64,000 bases of DNA from Microbacterium allomyrinae (GTDB lineage: Bacteria; Actinomycetota; Actinomycetes; Actinomycetales; Microbacteriaceae). Positions 55,873 to 63,488 of this stretch are shown here, one piece after another. The translations under genes were made by a program, and so were the position numbers. The stretch's first letter is position 1. Each line of letters begins with the position of its first letter. The DNA lies in assembly GCF_020682705.1 (NCBI RefSeq), contig NZ_JAGTTN010000003.1:186001-250000 (forward strand), written 5' to 3'. The notes beneath the pieces are model-generated. The model saw nothing but the letters and a program-made list of their open reading frames with translations, ran no database searches and was not told the origin of the DNA.

Positions 55873-56601
55873 TCAGCTCACCGCGGCCACCGCCGCGCGG
55901 ATCGCATCGAGCGTGACCTCGGGGTGCGAGATCATCGAGACGTGCGAGGCCTCGACCTCGGTCACGGTGGAGCCTGCCCGCGCTGCCATCCGGCGCTTCG
56001 TCTCGATCGGGATGACCTTGTCTTCGGTGCCGAGCACCGCCCAGCTGGGGATCGACTTCCACGCCGCGGGGCCTGAGGGCGTGACGTTCGCGACGATGGA
56101 TGCCGGACGCTGGGTGGCCGCGATGAGCCACCGGTCGCTTTCCGGCAGGTCCTGTGCGAACGAGGTGTGGACGACGTCGGGCTTGAGCCAGGCATCCGCT
56201 GCGCCCTCCGGCGCTCCCGGGTACCCCGCCAGGTCGAGCACCGTCGTCGGATCGGCCACGGCGAGCGCCGATCCGGAGCCCTCGAGGATCCCGAGGACCG
56301 TCTCCCCCTCGTCGGGGATGAACGCGTCCACGTAGACCAGAGCACGAACATCGCCTGACAGTCCCGCGTTCGTGATGACCGCCCCGCCATAGGAGTGGCC
56401 GACGAGCACAACACGACCGGATGTGCGCTGCGCGAGGAACGAGGCGACGTATGCCGGGTCGCTCGTGAGCCCGCGGAGTTCGTTGGGCGGAGCGAACACC
56501 GTGAATCCCTCGGACTGAAGCGTGGGGATGACGGCGTTCCAACTCGAGGAGTCGGCCCAGGCCCCGTGCACGAAGACGATGGTGGGAGTGCTCTCTGGCA
56601 T
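55873..56601 (-). CDS. Alpha/beta hydrolase
   Basis: 242 residues; ATG 56601 is preferred because GGAAG lies 5 bp before it. Hydrolase fold: TIVFVHGAWADSSSW oxyanion region, VLVGHSYGG nucleophile elbow, YVDAFIPDEGE cap and the late catalytic His in EASHVSMISHPE. Close in pattern to the 'alpha/beta hydrolase/salicylate-esterase-like' proteins common in soil bacteria. Substrate unknown. Confidence 0.9.
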   Translation of the reverse strand: MPESTPTIVFVHGAWADSSSWNAVIPTLQSEGFTVFAPPNELRGLTSDPAYVASFLAQRTSGRVVLVGHSYGGAVITNAGLSGDVRALVYVDAFIPDEGETVLGILEGSGSALAVADPTTVLDLAGYPGAPEGAADAWLKPDVVHTSFAQDLPESDRWLIAATQRPASIVANVTPSGPAAWKSIPSWAVLGTEDKVIPIETKRRMAARAGSTVTEVEASHVSMISHPEVTLDAIRAAVAAVS

Positions 56602-56792
56602 TGCGGCTTCCAATCACACGGCGCCGCCGCGGCACGGGCGGCGCTTCCGGCAGATGAGGATGCGCCCAGATGCCCGACGCAATGGTCACGATAGGGGCGA
56701 AAAGGCCGCGCCACCAGGGCTTGGTGCACATTGGACGTCATGGAACGACCCGAGTATGTGTGCGCTAACGGGAATCGGCGCAGGCGGACTGC

Positions 56793-57158
56793 TCAGCGAC
56801 CCCACCTTGCCGCGGTGAGGATCCGCGCCAGTGCCCAGCCCGCAGCGGACACGAGCTGCACGGCCACGATGATGAGGGCCACCGGGTTCGGCAGGAACTT
56901 GGGCCCGTTCGGACCGCTCACATACGCGCCGATGGGCAGAACATAGCCGCCGCCACCGCCACCGCTCCCCTCGCCTTCACCCTCCGGAGCGGTCCCGCGC
57001 TGCGGCCATTTGCCGGAACCCCCGCCGCCGCCGAAGCCGAACATGACCAATGCGGCGGGAACGATCTCCCGCCCGTCCAGCGTGACGCTCTCTCCGAACG
57101 CCATCTTCGCGCCCCATGACGGCACGGATGCCGTCATGCTCTCGATCGGTGTCTCCAT
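56793..57158 (-). CDS. GerW/YtfJ-family protein
   Basis: 121 residues from ATG 57158 (GGAAGG upstream). Family core: FGESVTLDGREIVPAALVMFGFGGGGGSG, a Gly/Glu-rich middle and a C-terminal hydrophobic helix (PVALIIVAVQLVSAAGWALA). GerW is known from spore formers, but homologues occur in non-sporulating Actinobacteria with no known role. Confidence 0.82.
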   Translation of the reverse strand: METPIESMTASVPSWGAKMAFGESVTLDGREIVPAALVMFGFGGGGGSGKWPQRGTAPEGEGEGSGGGGGGYVLPIGAYVSGPNGPKFLPNPVALIIVAVQLVSAAGWALARILTAARWGR

Positions 57159-57315
57159 CAGCCGAAACCTTCCGCTCACGTGTGAATGGCGAGCTTCACG
57201 GATGCTTGTTCAACGCCCGCCGACGAGACCCAAGATAGAGAGCGCCGCGGGAGGCCACCAGAGGGGGCTGGACGCAACGGGCGGATTCGTCCACCGATGG
57301 GGTGAGGATGGAGCC

Positions 57316-57759
57316 GTGGCCTCCACCTTCACTCTCGTCACCGAAACGCCCTTGTCGGCTGCGGCGCTCTTCGACCTCTCGCTCGACATCGACGCGCACG
57401 TCGCCTCGATGGCGCAGTCGGACGAGCGCGCGGTCGCCGGAGTCACGACGGGCCGCATCGGGCTGGGAGAGACGGTGACCTGGCGGGCGCGGCACTTCGG
57501 CATCTGGTTCACCATGACGTCGAAGATCACGACCCTCGATCGGCCTGTGCTGTTCATCGACGAACAGGTGCGCGGCCCCTTCAAGTCGTTCCGTCACGAG
57601 CACCGTTTCGAGGAGCATCCGACGGGCTCGCGCATGATCGACACCATCACGCTCGCGTCGCCGATCTTCGGCTCACTGGCCGAGCGGATCGTGCTCGTTC
57701 CCTACCTGCGCCGACTCATCGCGAAGCGCAACGCGCACCTTCGAGAGACCCTGGGCTGA
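57316..57759 (+). CDS. SRPBCC-family protein
   Basis: 147 residues from GTG 57316 (GGAG upstream). Bet v1-like/START fold pattern: FTLVTETPLSAAALFDLSLDIDAHV at the start, FTMTSKITTLDRP, SFRHEHRFEEHPTGSRMIDTI and a long C-terminal helix ending RLIAKRNAHLRETLG. It binds an unknown hydrophobic ligand. Convergent with the small acidic gene downstream. Confidence 0.85.
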   Translation: MASTFTLVTETPLSAAALFDLSLDIDAHVASMAQSDERAVAGVTTGRIGLGETVTWRARHFGIWFTMTSKITTLDRPVLFIDEQVRGPFKSFRHEHRFEEHPTGSRMIDTITLASPIFGSLAERIVLVPYLRRLIAKRNAHLRETLG

Positions 57760-57780
57760 TACCGCCTCGCGCCAGCCCAG

Positions 57781-57951
57781 TCAATCGGGATGGTGACTGT
57801 GATCTGCGACGTCCGGTTTCGTCCGTAAGACGTCGGCGATCTCTTCCTCGGGGCGCGGAGCGATGGTCTCGTCGACCTCGAGCTCTGGGATGCTCGGCTC
57901 ATCGGGCGCGGGAATGTGCTTCTCAGAGGAGTGCTCGTTGTGGGCAGACAC
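57781..57951 (-). CDS. Small acidic protein
   Basis: 56 residues from GTG 57951 with a good GAAGGA at 6-bp spacing. Composition is Glu/Asp/Pro/His-rich (SIPELEVDETIAPRPEEEIADVL) and probably disordered. The ribosome site supports it as a real gene; no function known. Confidence 0.55.
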   Translation of the reverse strand: MSAHNEHSSEKHIPAPDEPSIPELEVDETIAPRPEEEIADVLRTKPDVADHSHHPD

Positions 57952-58025
57952 GGCGGATCCTTCGGTCGACAGCACTCCCAGCGTATGCCGACACGGCCGC
58001 GAGCGCGGCTAGTGCAGCCAGCGGC

Positions 58026-58487
58026 TCAGGGGGCCGACCGGAGGGGCTGAGACCACGCGACCTCGCGTTCGAGTTGCCCGGACTGCACGAAGAGTCTCAC
58101 CTGATGACTCTGCGGCAGCGCCGCCGCAAGCTCATCTCGATCGGCGGCCGTGAACCCGAGCTTCTGCCAGAACGGGCCGGAACGGCGGGAGAACAGCCAC
58201 GCGCGAGTGGCGCCGGCGGCACGCGCCTCTTGCATGGCGTGGGCGGCGAGCTTCGAGCCGGCCCCGCTGACGCGGTGGCTCACCTCGACCGCCACACTCC
58301 GGATGAGGGCGTGGCAGCCATCCTCGCTCAGTTCGAACCCGGTGGTGCCGACGATCTCGCCGCGAACCCCTCGCTCGATCCATAGCCGCACGGCAGGGTC
58401 GTCCAGGCCCGCGAGGGTCAGATCGGCATCGCGAAGGAACGAACGCACCTCATCGAGATCTGCGGCCGAGACGCGCTCCACGTGCAT
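58026..58487 (-). CDS. GNAT acetyltransferase, ArsN2-like
   Basis: 153 residues from ATG 58487. GNAT fold with ALIRSVAVEVSHRVSGAGSKLAAHAM as the acetyl-CoA region and WLFSRRSGPFWQKLGF, FVQSGQL at the end. The short form and 'SGPFWQKLGFTAADRDELAA' resemble ArsN2-type acetyltransferases associated with arsenic genes, but no ars genes are here, so the name is only a likeness. Confidence 0.8.
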   Translation of the reverse strand: MHVERVSAADLDEVRSFLRDADLTLAGLDDPAVRLWIERGVRGEIVGTTGFELSEDGCHALIRSVAVEVSHRVSGAGSKLAAHAMQEARAAGATRAWLFSRRSGPFWQKLGFTAADRDELAAALPQSHQVRLFVQSGQLEREVAWSQPLRSAP

Positions 58488-58639
58488 GGTTTCAAGTCTC
58501 GCCCACGTGAGCTCGCGGTCGCCGTCACGGAGCGGTGGTCGCGAGTACGCAGGGAGCATGCGGCGAACATACGGTCTCGTCGGACCACCTCGCTCGGCCG
58601 GTAGAGCATCCTTTGCGGGCACGAGTCCTACGTCGCTGC

Positions 58640-59020
58640 TCACAACTCGATGCCGGACCTCCACGACCATGCAAGAGCCGGGATCCAGCCAGCGACGACG
58701 TATGACGCGGCCGTCAACAGGAGAAGAAGGATGACCGCGCAGATCGCGATCGGTCGAGCGCGCTTGGGCGAGACGAGGACGAGAGCGATCGATATTGCAG
58801 CAGCAATGATGATTGCGAGCGTAGGCAGGCCGGCGGCCTGAACGCGATCGGCCATGACGCAGTTGCGCGGACCTGGTAGCGAGAGCGCGCAGGCCTCGGG
58901 ACCGATCGGCACAGCGACAAGCCACACAATTGCGAGATCCAGGACAGTTGCAATCCCAATGACGAGGATAGGCGATAGTCGTATCCCAACCCGGCGCCGA
59001 GCTTGCAGTGAAGTGCTCAT
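58640..59020 (-). CDS. Small membrane protein
   Basis: 126 residues; TACCTT lies 6 bp before ATG (leaderless). Three helices (LSPILVIGIATVLDLAIVWLVAV; LPTLAIIIAAAISIALVLV; AICAVILLLLLTAASYVVAG) with a short loop containing two Cys (EACALSLPGPRNC), similar in layout to the membrane protein at 36433. Unknown function. Confidence 0.7.
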   Translation of the reverse strand: MSTSLQARRRVGIRLSPILVIGIATVLDLAIVWLVAVPIGPEACALSLPGPRNCVMADRVQAAGLPTLAIIIAAAISIALVLVSPKRARPIAICAVILLLLLTAASYVVAGWIPALAWSWRSGIEL

Positions 59021-59316
59021 GACTCGAAGGTAGAACGGATCTGCCCCAGACCACGCCTGTTCCGTGGACCGAGGTCAGGTCCCGTGTCGTGGTGTCACTC
59101 CGGTTGCCTCCTTGATGGGTGAGGGTTAGGCGGTCGGTCTTGCCAGGCTGGGCTCCGCCCGATGAACGTGAACCGAAGAGCTACGTGGACAAGAATTGCA
59201 GCGCGATTCCGTCGGGTACGTCTCGCGCAATTCGGGGATGAAAGTGATGTGACATCGATCGACACAGTAGGGGACAGGCCCGGCACCGCAGCCGCTCGCT
59301 CGTCGCGAGCATTACC

Positions 59317-59808
59317 TCATTCCCCAGCTTGCCGGGTGGGGCAGGAATCGAGGATCGCACGAAGCTGGCGTTTCGCGGCGCCGTATCTGCTTCGCGCGGT
59401 GGAGTCCGGGATGCCACACACCTGGGCGGCTTCGGCGATGGTGAGTCCATCCCAGTGGACGAGGCGGAGGAGTTCCGCGTGGTCTGGGCTGAGGCGACGG
59501 AGTGCATCTCGGACCTCGATCCCTTCGTCGGCAGCGGAAGCGGTGCCGGCGGTACTCCGTGTGAGGTCCCTTAGTTTGCTGGCAAGTCTCAGTCGACGTC
59601 TCCCGCTGCGCTCCGAGTTTGCGAGGACGAACTTCGCGATCCCGAACAACCACATCCGCGCCTGTACCGGTTCGGCGGGAAGCGCGGATGCGCGCCTCCA
59701 GGCGGTTGTCATCGTCTCCGCCAGTAGATCGGGAGCGTCGTCGCGGCCCACCCGGTACTCGAAAAACGCCAACAAGTCGGTGGACGACAATGAGATTACC
59801 GCAACCAC
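59317..59808 (-). CDS. ECF-type RNA polymerase sigma factor
   Basis: 163 residues from GTG 59808 (GGAGG at 5-bp spacing). Region 2 (FFEYRVGRDDAPDLLAETMTTAWRRA, MWLFGIAKFVLAN) and region 4 (ALRRLSPDHAELLRLVHWDGLTIAEAAQVCGI, STARSRYGAAKRQLRA) are both present. It follows, 19 bp apart, a membrane protein that is probably its anti-sigma factor. It directs transcription of a small envelope or stress regulon, unidentified here. Confidence 0.88.
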   Translation of the reverse strand: MVAVISLSSTDLLAFFEYRVGRDDAPDLLAETMTTAWRRASALPAEPVQARMWLFGIAKFVLANSERSGRRRLRLASKLRDLTRSTAGTASAADEGIEVRDALRRLSPDHAELLRLVHWDGLTIAEAAQVCGIPDSTARSRYGAAKRQLRAILDSCPTRQAGE

Positions 59809-59827
59809 GGCATCCTCCCGTGTGCGC

Positions 59828-60481
59828 CTACTCACCGGTGGCTTCCGCACACTTGATCTCGCCCGACCAGCCCAGTTCGAGAGGGCCGTTCGAGACCTCT
59901 CGCAGATCCACGCCCTGCGCGGCCAGCTTGTCATCGGCGTATTCCTGAATGACGCGGTAGATGGCCAGTTCGTACAAAACCGCTTCGGATTGCACGTACG
60001 GTTCGTTGCCTTGAGCCCGCATATCTGCCTCGAATTGCCTGTGCGTCTCCTTCTCGGCCTCGAACGCGGCCGCGATCGCTCCGTCGTCGAGAGCTACCTC
60101 CCAGCCCTGGACGTCGCGCATGATGGCTTCCACCGCGGGATCGGACGACTCGAATTTGCCGATCCGCACCTCGCACGCTTCTCCCGACGGCGCCGTGTAA
60201 AAGTACTTGCCGTCCGGCTTCTCGGCCCACCATGGCCACTCGCCGATCGTCGCCGCCGTCGCCGCACCCGCACCACCAAGAAGAACCGCCAGGATCACAC
60301 CGACTGCTGCCGTGCGCTTGGCCCGACGCGGGCGATCCGCGGATCTGCCCTCGTCTTTCGCCGCCACGGTCATCCGCGCCAGTTCGTCTTCGATCGCCGG
60401 CGTCACTATCGTTCGGGACGGAGCGGCTGCCCCCAGCAACTGGTCCAGCGTCCCGTCATCCCGCTCTTGGTGGTCCACCAT
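59828..60481 (-). CDS. Single-pass membrane protein, probable anti-sigma partner
   Basis: 217 residues from ATG 60481 (GGAGGAG upstream). A ~55-residue cytoplasmic N-terminus (TLDQLLGAAAPSRTIVTPAIEDELARM), one membrane helix (AAVGVILAVLLGGAGAATAAT), then an outside domain with Cys at both ends (GEACEVRIGKF ... EIKCAEAT). Topology fits an anti-sigma factor, and it is co-transcribed ahead of the ECF sigma gene. No ZAS motif is present, so the sigma-binding role is inferred from position. Confidence 0.72.
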   Translation of the reverse strand: MVDHQERDDGTLDQLLGAAAPSRTIVTPAIEDELARMTVAAKDEGRSADRPRRAKRTAAVGVILAVLLGGAGAATAATIGEWPWWAEKPDGKYFYTAPSGEACEVRIGKFESSDPAVEAIMRDVQGWEVALDDGAIAAAFEAEKETHRQFEADMRAQGNEPYVQSEAVLYELAIYRVIQEYADDKLAAQGVDLREVSNGPLELGWSGEIKCAEATGE

Positions 60482-60964
60482 GACTCCTCCTCCGAAGCAT
60501 CCTTGCCTCTACATGTCCGGACCACCCGCATTCGTCCAAGACCCATCGAACGAACATTTCGGTACCTCCTTCTTCTAGCGGTGGGTGACTGGCGGAGAGA
60601 CGAAATTGAGGGGTGCAGTATTCCTCGATGCTGCCTCGGATGGAAGACAGGCGCGAAACCCAGCGGGTGTCCGCTGTCCGCTCAGGCATGTCGCCCAGCT
60701 CGGGCCGAACTGATCGGATCGGCTTCGGAACTTTCGGGGTCTTGGCACGCATCTTCGGCATGGCGCGTCGATGTCGCCGCAGTTCACTATGCGCTCGGAC
60801 GGGAATCGATCAGCTGCGAGCGACTTCGGGACGTTATATAACGTCGGCTGCCGCGGGGAGCGATCCCTGAGCGTCTATCTCACCGAGCGTGGTGGCAACG
60901 CACATGGGTCGATACACAGGATTCTCCCCCTGGTTCGGGTGATGGGCCAGGTACTCTCGCGTTC
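60482..60964. other. Divergent intergenic region
   Basis: About 480 bp between the anti-sigma-like gene and the lipoprotein at 60965. I see no convincing gene. It holds a perfect palindrome at 60830-60845 and the TACTCT promoter box (60952-60957) of the lipoprotein. Confidence 0.5.
60830..60845. promoter_or_regulatory. Perfect 16-bp palindrome, possible operator
   Basis: GACGTTATATAACGTC lies in AT-richer sequence about 120 bp upstream of the lipoprotein gene and 350 bp upstream of the sigma/anti-sigma transcript. Confidence 0.5.
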
Positions 60965-61651
60965 GTGAGGACACAAGACAATGCCCTGGCCGGATGGGCT
61001 GTCCGCCGTGGTCACTTGATGGTTTCGGCCGTGCTTGTGGTTGCTCTCGGCGGCTTCTTGACCGCGTGCAGCAGCGCACCCTCTTCCGATGAGCTCGAGG
61101 GCGCCGAGGAAGCCCGTGGTGCAGGGATGAGCACGCTCGCGAGTGTGGAAATCCCGGCGTTGAGCGGCTGGACGGCGGTTGCCGAGCGAAACGTTGACGC
61201 GTGCGGGTCGAATACCAGTGATCAGACTTTCGACGAGTTCCATATCGAGGGATACTCGTGCGCTGCGGTTCGTCGCACTGTTTACCGGCTTGATGAGGCG
61301 ACCGGGTTGAGCGAGGATGCGGCGGCGTTCCGCGCTATGACCGAGATCCAGCCAGTGTTCACAGGGATCGCTGAGGCGCAGGCGTCCCCGGGGATCAACA
61401 TCAGCGAGGTCCCTCCGACAGCTGACGGATTCGTGGTCATTGACGGGCACCACGTCCGCGTATCTGCCTATGTGATGCCCGCCGAGTCGGTGGACATCGA
61501 CGTGCTTCCGCTGTGGCATAGGAACGAGACCATCGGCGAAGATGACGGCGCACTCTCCGAGAAGCTCGGAGACCAGCAGGAAGCCGTCGGTGAACTTCTC
61601 GTCGTGACTACCACGGTCACTTACTTCAATGAGACTCGCGAAGACGGATGA
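60965..61651 (+). CDS. Lipoprotein of unknown function
   Basis: 228 residues from GTG 60965 (TACTCT 7 bp upstream). A signal peptide ends at lipobox LTACSS. The mature domain includes ACGSNTSDQTFDEF and CAAVRRTVYRL (possible disulfide) and a beta-rich second half. No recognised family. It is the first of several lipoprotein genes and remnants at the right end of the window. Confidence 0.75.
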   Translation: MRTQDNALAGWAVRRGHLMVSAVLVVALGGFLTACSSAPSSDELEGAEEARGAGMSTLASVEIPALSGWTAVAERNVDACGSNTSDQTFDEFHIEGYSCAAVRRTVYRLDEATGLSEDAAAFRAMTEIQPVFTGIAEAQASPGINISEVPPTADGFVVIDGHHVRVSAYVMPAESVDIDVLPLWHRNETIGEDDGALSEKLGDQQEAVGELLVVTTTVTYFNETREDG

Positions 61652-61686
61652 CGCCGCCCTTGAGCGCCAGATAGCTGGCGAATCAC

Positions 61687-62170
61687 TCAACGCTGTGGCG
61701 GGATGACAAAGCCCTCGGGCAATGAGTTGTCGTGCACCACACCGTTCTGGTCACCAACACTCAGGATGGTGTGTGCGTCGAGGTTGAGGGTGTCACCGAC
61801 GTAAAGCGCGTCGCCGTCTCGCCGGACATAGTTGGTCCAGTAGAGCCACACTTCGCCCACGCAGAATCGAGCGGGCGACCACCAAGATCGTGTCGTTGTC
61901 GGCCACCTCGTACGCGACGGGCACGCCATCGTCGTTGACGATTGTCTCGCCGGCTGCGTGCGGCATCGGACCGCGGTCGAACGGCACCGGCAGTGTTGCC
62001 CCGCCGAGCTGCTCGACTTCCGTCGCATCTGCTCCCCGGGTAGGCCGGAACCGCGTCTTCGCAGGGTCCTGTGTCCGCGACAGTTTCGACGTCCGGCGTG
62101 GGGGCGGCCGTCGGGGTGGGGGAAAACTGCGATGTGGTCGAATGGGGATCACAAACCGGGCGTGGGCGTG
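61687..62170 (-). pseudogene. LysM-domain lipoprotein, frameshifted
   Basis: Joined across three frames the remnant reads TPTAAPTPDVETVADTGPCE, DATEVEQLGGATLPVPFDRG, AGETIVNDDGVPVAYEVADN and, after a frameshift near 61875, RFCVGEVWLYWTNYVRRDGD, LYVGDTLNLDAHTI and a stop at 61687. The second half is a LysM-like peptidoglycan-binding module. At least two frameshifts are needed, so it is not expressed whole. Confidence 0.65.
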
Positions 62171-62216
62171 TTGGGCCTGGTGGGCGAGCCAACCGGGCAT
62201 TCTCCATGCCGTGCCG

Positions 62217-62482
62217 CTAGCCCTGTCCGGGCGCTCCGTACATCCCGCCGTCCGGGAGCGGGGGGCAGACGGCGGATTCGGTCTGGGCCGCGACTTCGGC
62301 TCTGACCGCAACGCCATCCGCGGGTTTCGCGATCGTGTAGACGGTTCTTCCTGCGCACCTGGCTCGGGAATGAAGCCAACGATTCCAGAATCGATCGCCG
62401 GATCGTCATCAACAGCTCCAGTAACTGTCGTAACGAGGTCCGCGGGGGATCCCTGCGCGGGCGGCGCGCGAAGCGAGCGCAT
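62217..62482 (-). pseudogene. Decayed exported protein, C-terminal part (copy 2)
   Basis: Contains ADLVTTVTGAVDDDPAIDSG and IVGFIPEPGAQEE, then after a frameshift near 62345 VYTIAKPADGVAVRAEVAAQ and AVCPPLPDGGMYGAPGQG with the same TAG stop context as copy 1 (54862). Its frameshift is at a different point from copy 1. It lies upstream of the LysM pseudogene on the same strand. Confidence 0.65.
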
Positions 62483-62534
62483 AAGTGCTCGTCTACGCCC
62501 CTCCCCGAGCTCGCGAACCGCGTATCTTCAACTT

Positions 62535-62783
62535 GTGTCGTCCTCGCCCGCGCTCACCGTCGCTTTCGGCGTCGTCGCTGCGGTGTTCGGAATCGTGTTC
62601 GCGCTCAAGGCCTCTTCGATCGCCGACGTCATGTGGACACAGAACGAAAGCCTCACTCGACACTCACGCCTGCTTGCGATGCCGCGGGACTACTACCTCT
62701 GGCTGTGCCGCCTGGGCGGAATCGCGTTGTCGATAATCGCCACCGGTCTCGTCATCGGCGCTGTGATCAGCCTCATGAACTGA
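62535..62783 (+). CDS. Small two-helix membrane protein
   Basis: 82 residues from GTG 62535; TATCTT lies 6 bp upstream (leaderless). Two helices (LTVAFGVVAAVFGIVFALKAS and LGGIALSIIATGLVIGAVISL) flank a polar middle (WTQNESLTRHSRLLAM). Unknown function. Confidence 0.6.
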   Translation: MSSSPALTVAFGVVAAVFGIVFALKASSIADVMWTQNESLTRHSRLLAMPRDYYLWLCRLGGIALSIIATGLVIGAVISLMN

Positions 62784-62848
62784 TGCCGAGACCCCTCTTC
62801 CTTCGGCGAGCGCCGCGCACCCGTATAGACCTGTGCATTAATGCCGCG

Positions 62849-63379
62849 ATGCAGCCTCTCCACCGTGGTCACTGCTTCACCCAACCCATCTCCGTAGTGC
62901 TCAGGCGTCTCGCTCCGGGTTCTCGTGTCATCCACGAAGGATCGCTCGTCGATGAGCTGGCTGAGATCATCCGCAGCGACATCAGCATCGATGTGACGGG
63001 AGATGCCACAGAGGTCCTTCCTCACCTCACGCGAGTACTCGCGTCCGACTACTTCGCGCCGCGCGGCAGCTACGCGATTCTCAAAGGCGAGCGCCACGAG
63101 TTCGGAACCGCAGAGGGTGTCGCGATTCGCCTTTCTCCGGGTTTGCCGATCGACGCGACGTACCAGGGCGTGGCGGCCCATATCGGCTTCATCCAATCCC
63201 TGGATCGCATCCACGATCTTCTGCGCGGCCACGGCGCCGTCCAGTCATGGATGCTGCGTGAGACGCGTTCGAGCGCCTACCTGTACGGCCAATCCGCACG
63301 GTGGATGGAGGAGGTCGGCCTGGCGGTCCTGTCGAAGGACTTCCCTGAGTCCGTGATCTCTGTCGACCGGATCGCGTGA
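62849..63379 (+). CDS. Hypothetical protein
   Basis: 176 residues from ATG 62849; ATG 62783, overlapping the preceding stop, is an alternative with a basic extension. Soluble, with ISIDVTGDATEVLPHLTRVLASDYFAPRG and a C-terminal part AYLYGQSARWMEEVGLAVLSKDFPESVISV. Not recognised. Confidence 0.6.
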   Translation: MQPLHRGHCFTQPISVVLRRLAPGSRVIHEGSLVDELAEIIRSDISIDVTGDATEVLPHLTRVLASDYFAPRGSYAILKGERHEFGTAEGVAIRLSPGLPIDATYQGVAAHIGFIQSLDRIHDLLRGHGAVQSWMLRETRSSAYLYGQSARWMEEVGLAVLSKDFPESVISVDRIA

Positions 63380-63488
63380 AATCCAGCCCGAGTGCGCGGC
63401 ATGCCACCACTCGGGGAAGATCTCCGACCGCTCGATACGGCCACGGCGAGCCCTTGCCGCGGGTCTCACGCAGGTGGACAATGCGCCC

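Noticed and set aside
59162..60841. 559-codon plus-strand frame opposite the sigma and anti-sigma genes
   Set aside because: The minus-strand genes have domains and ribosome sites; this frame has neither.
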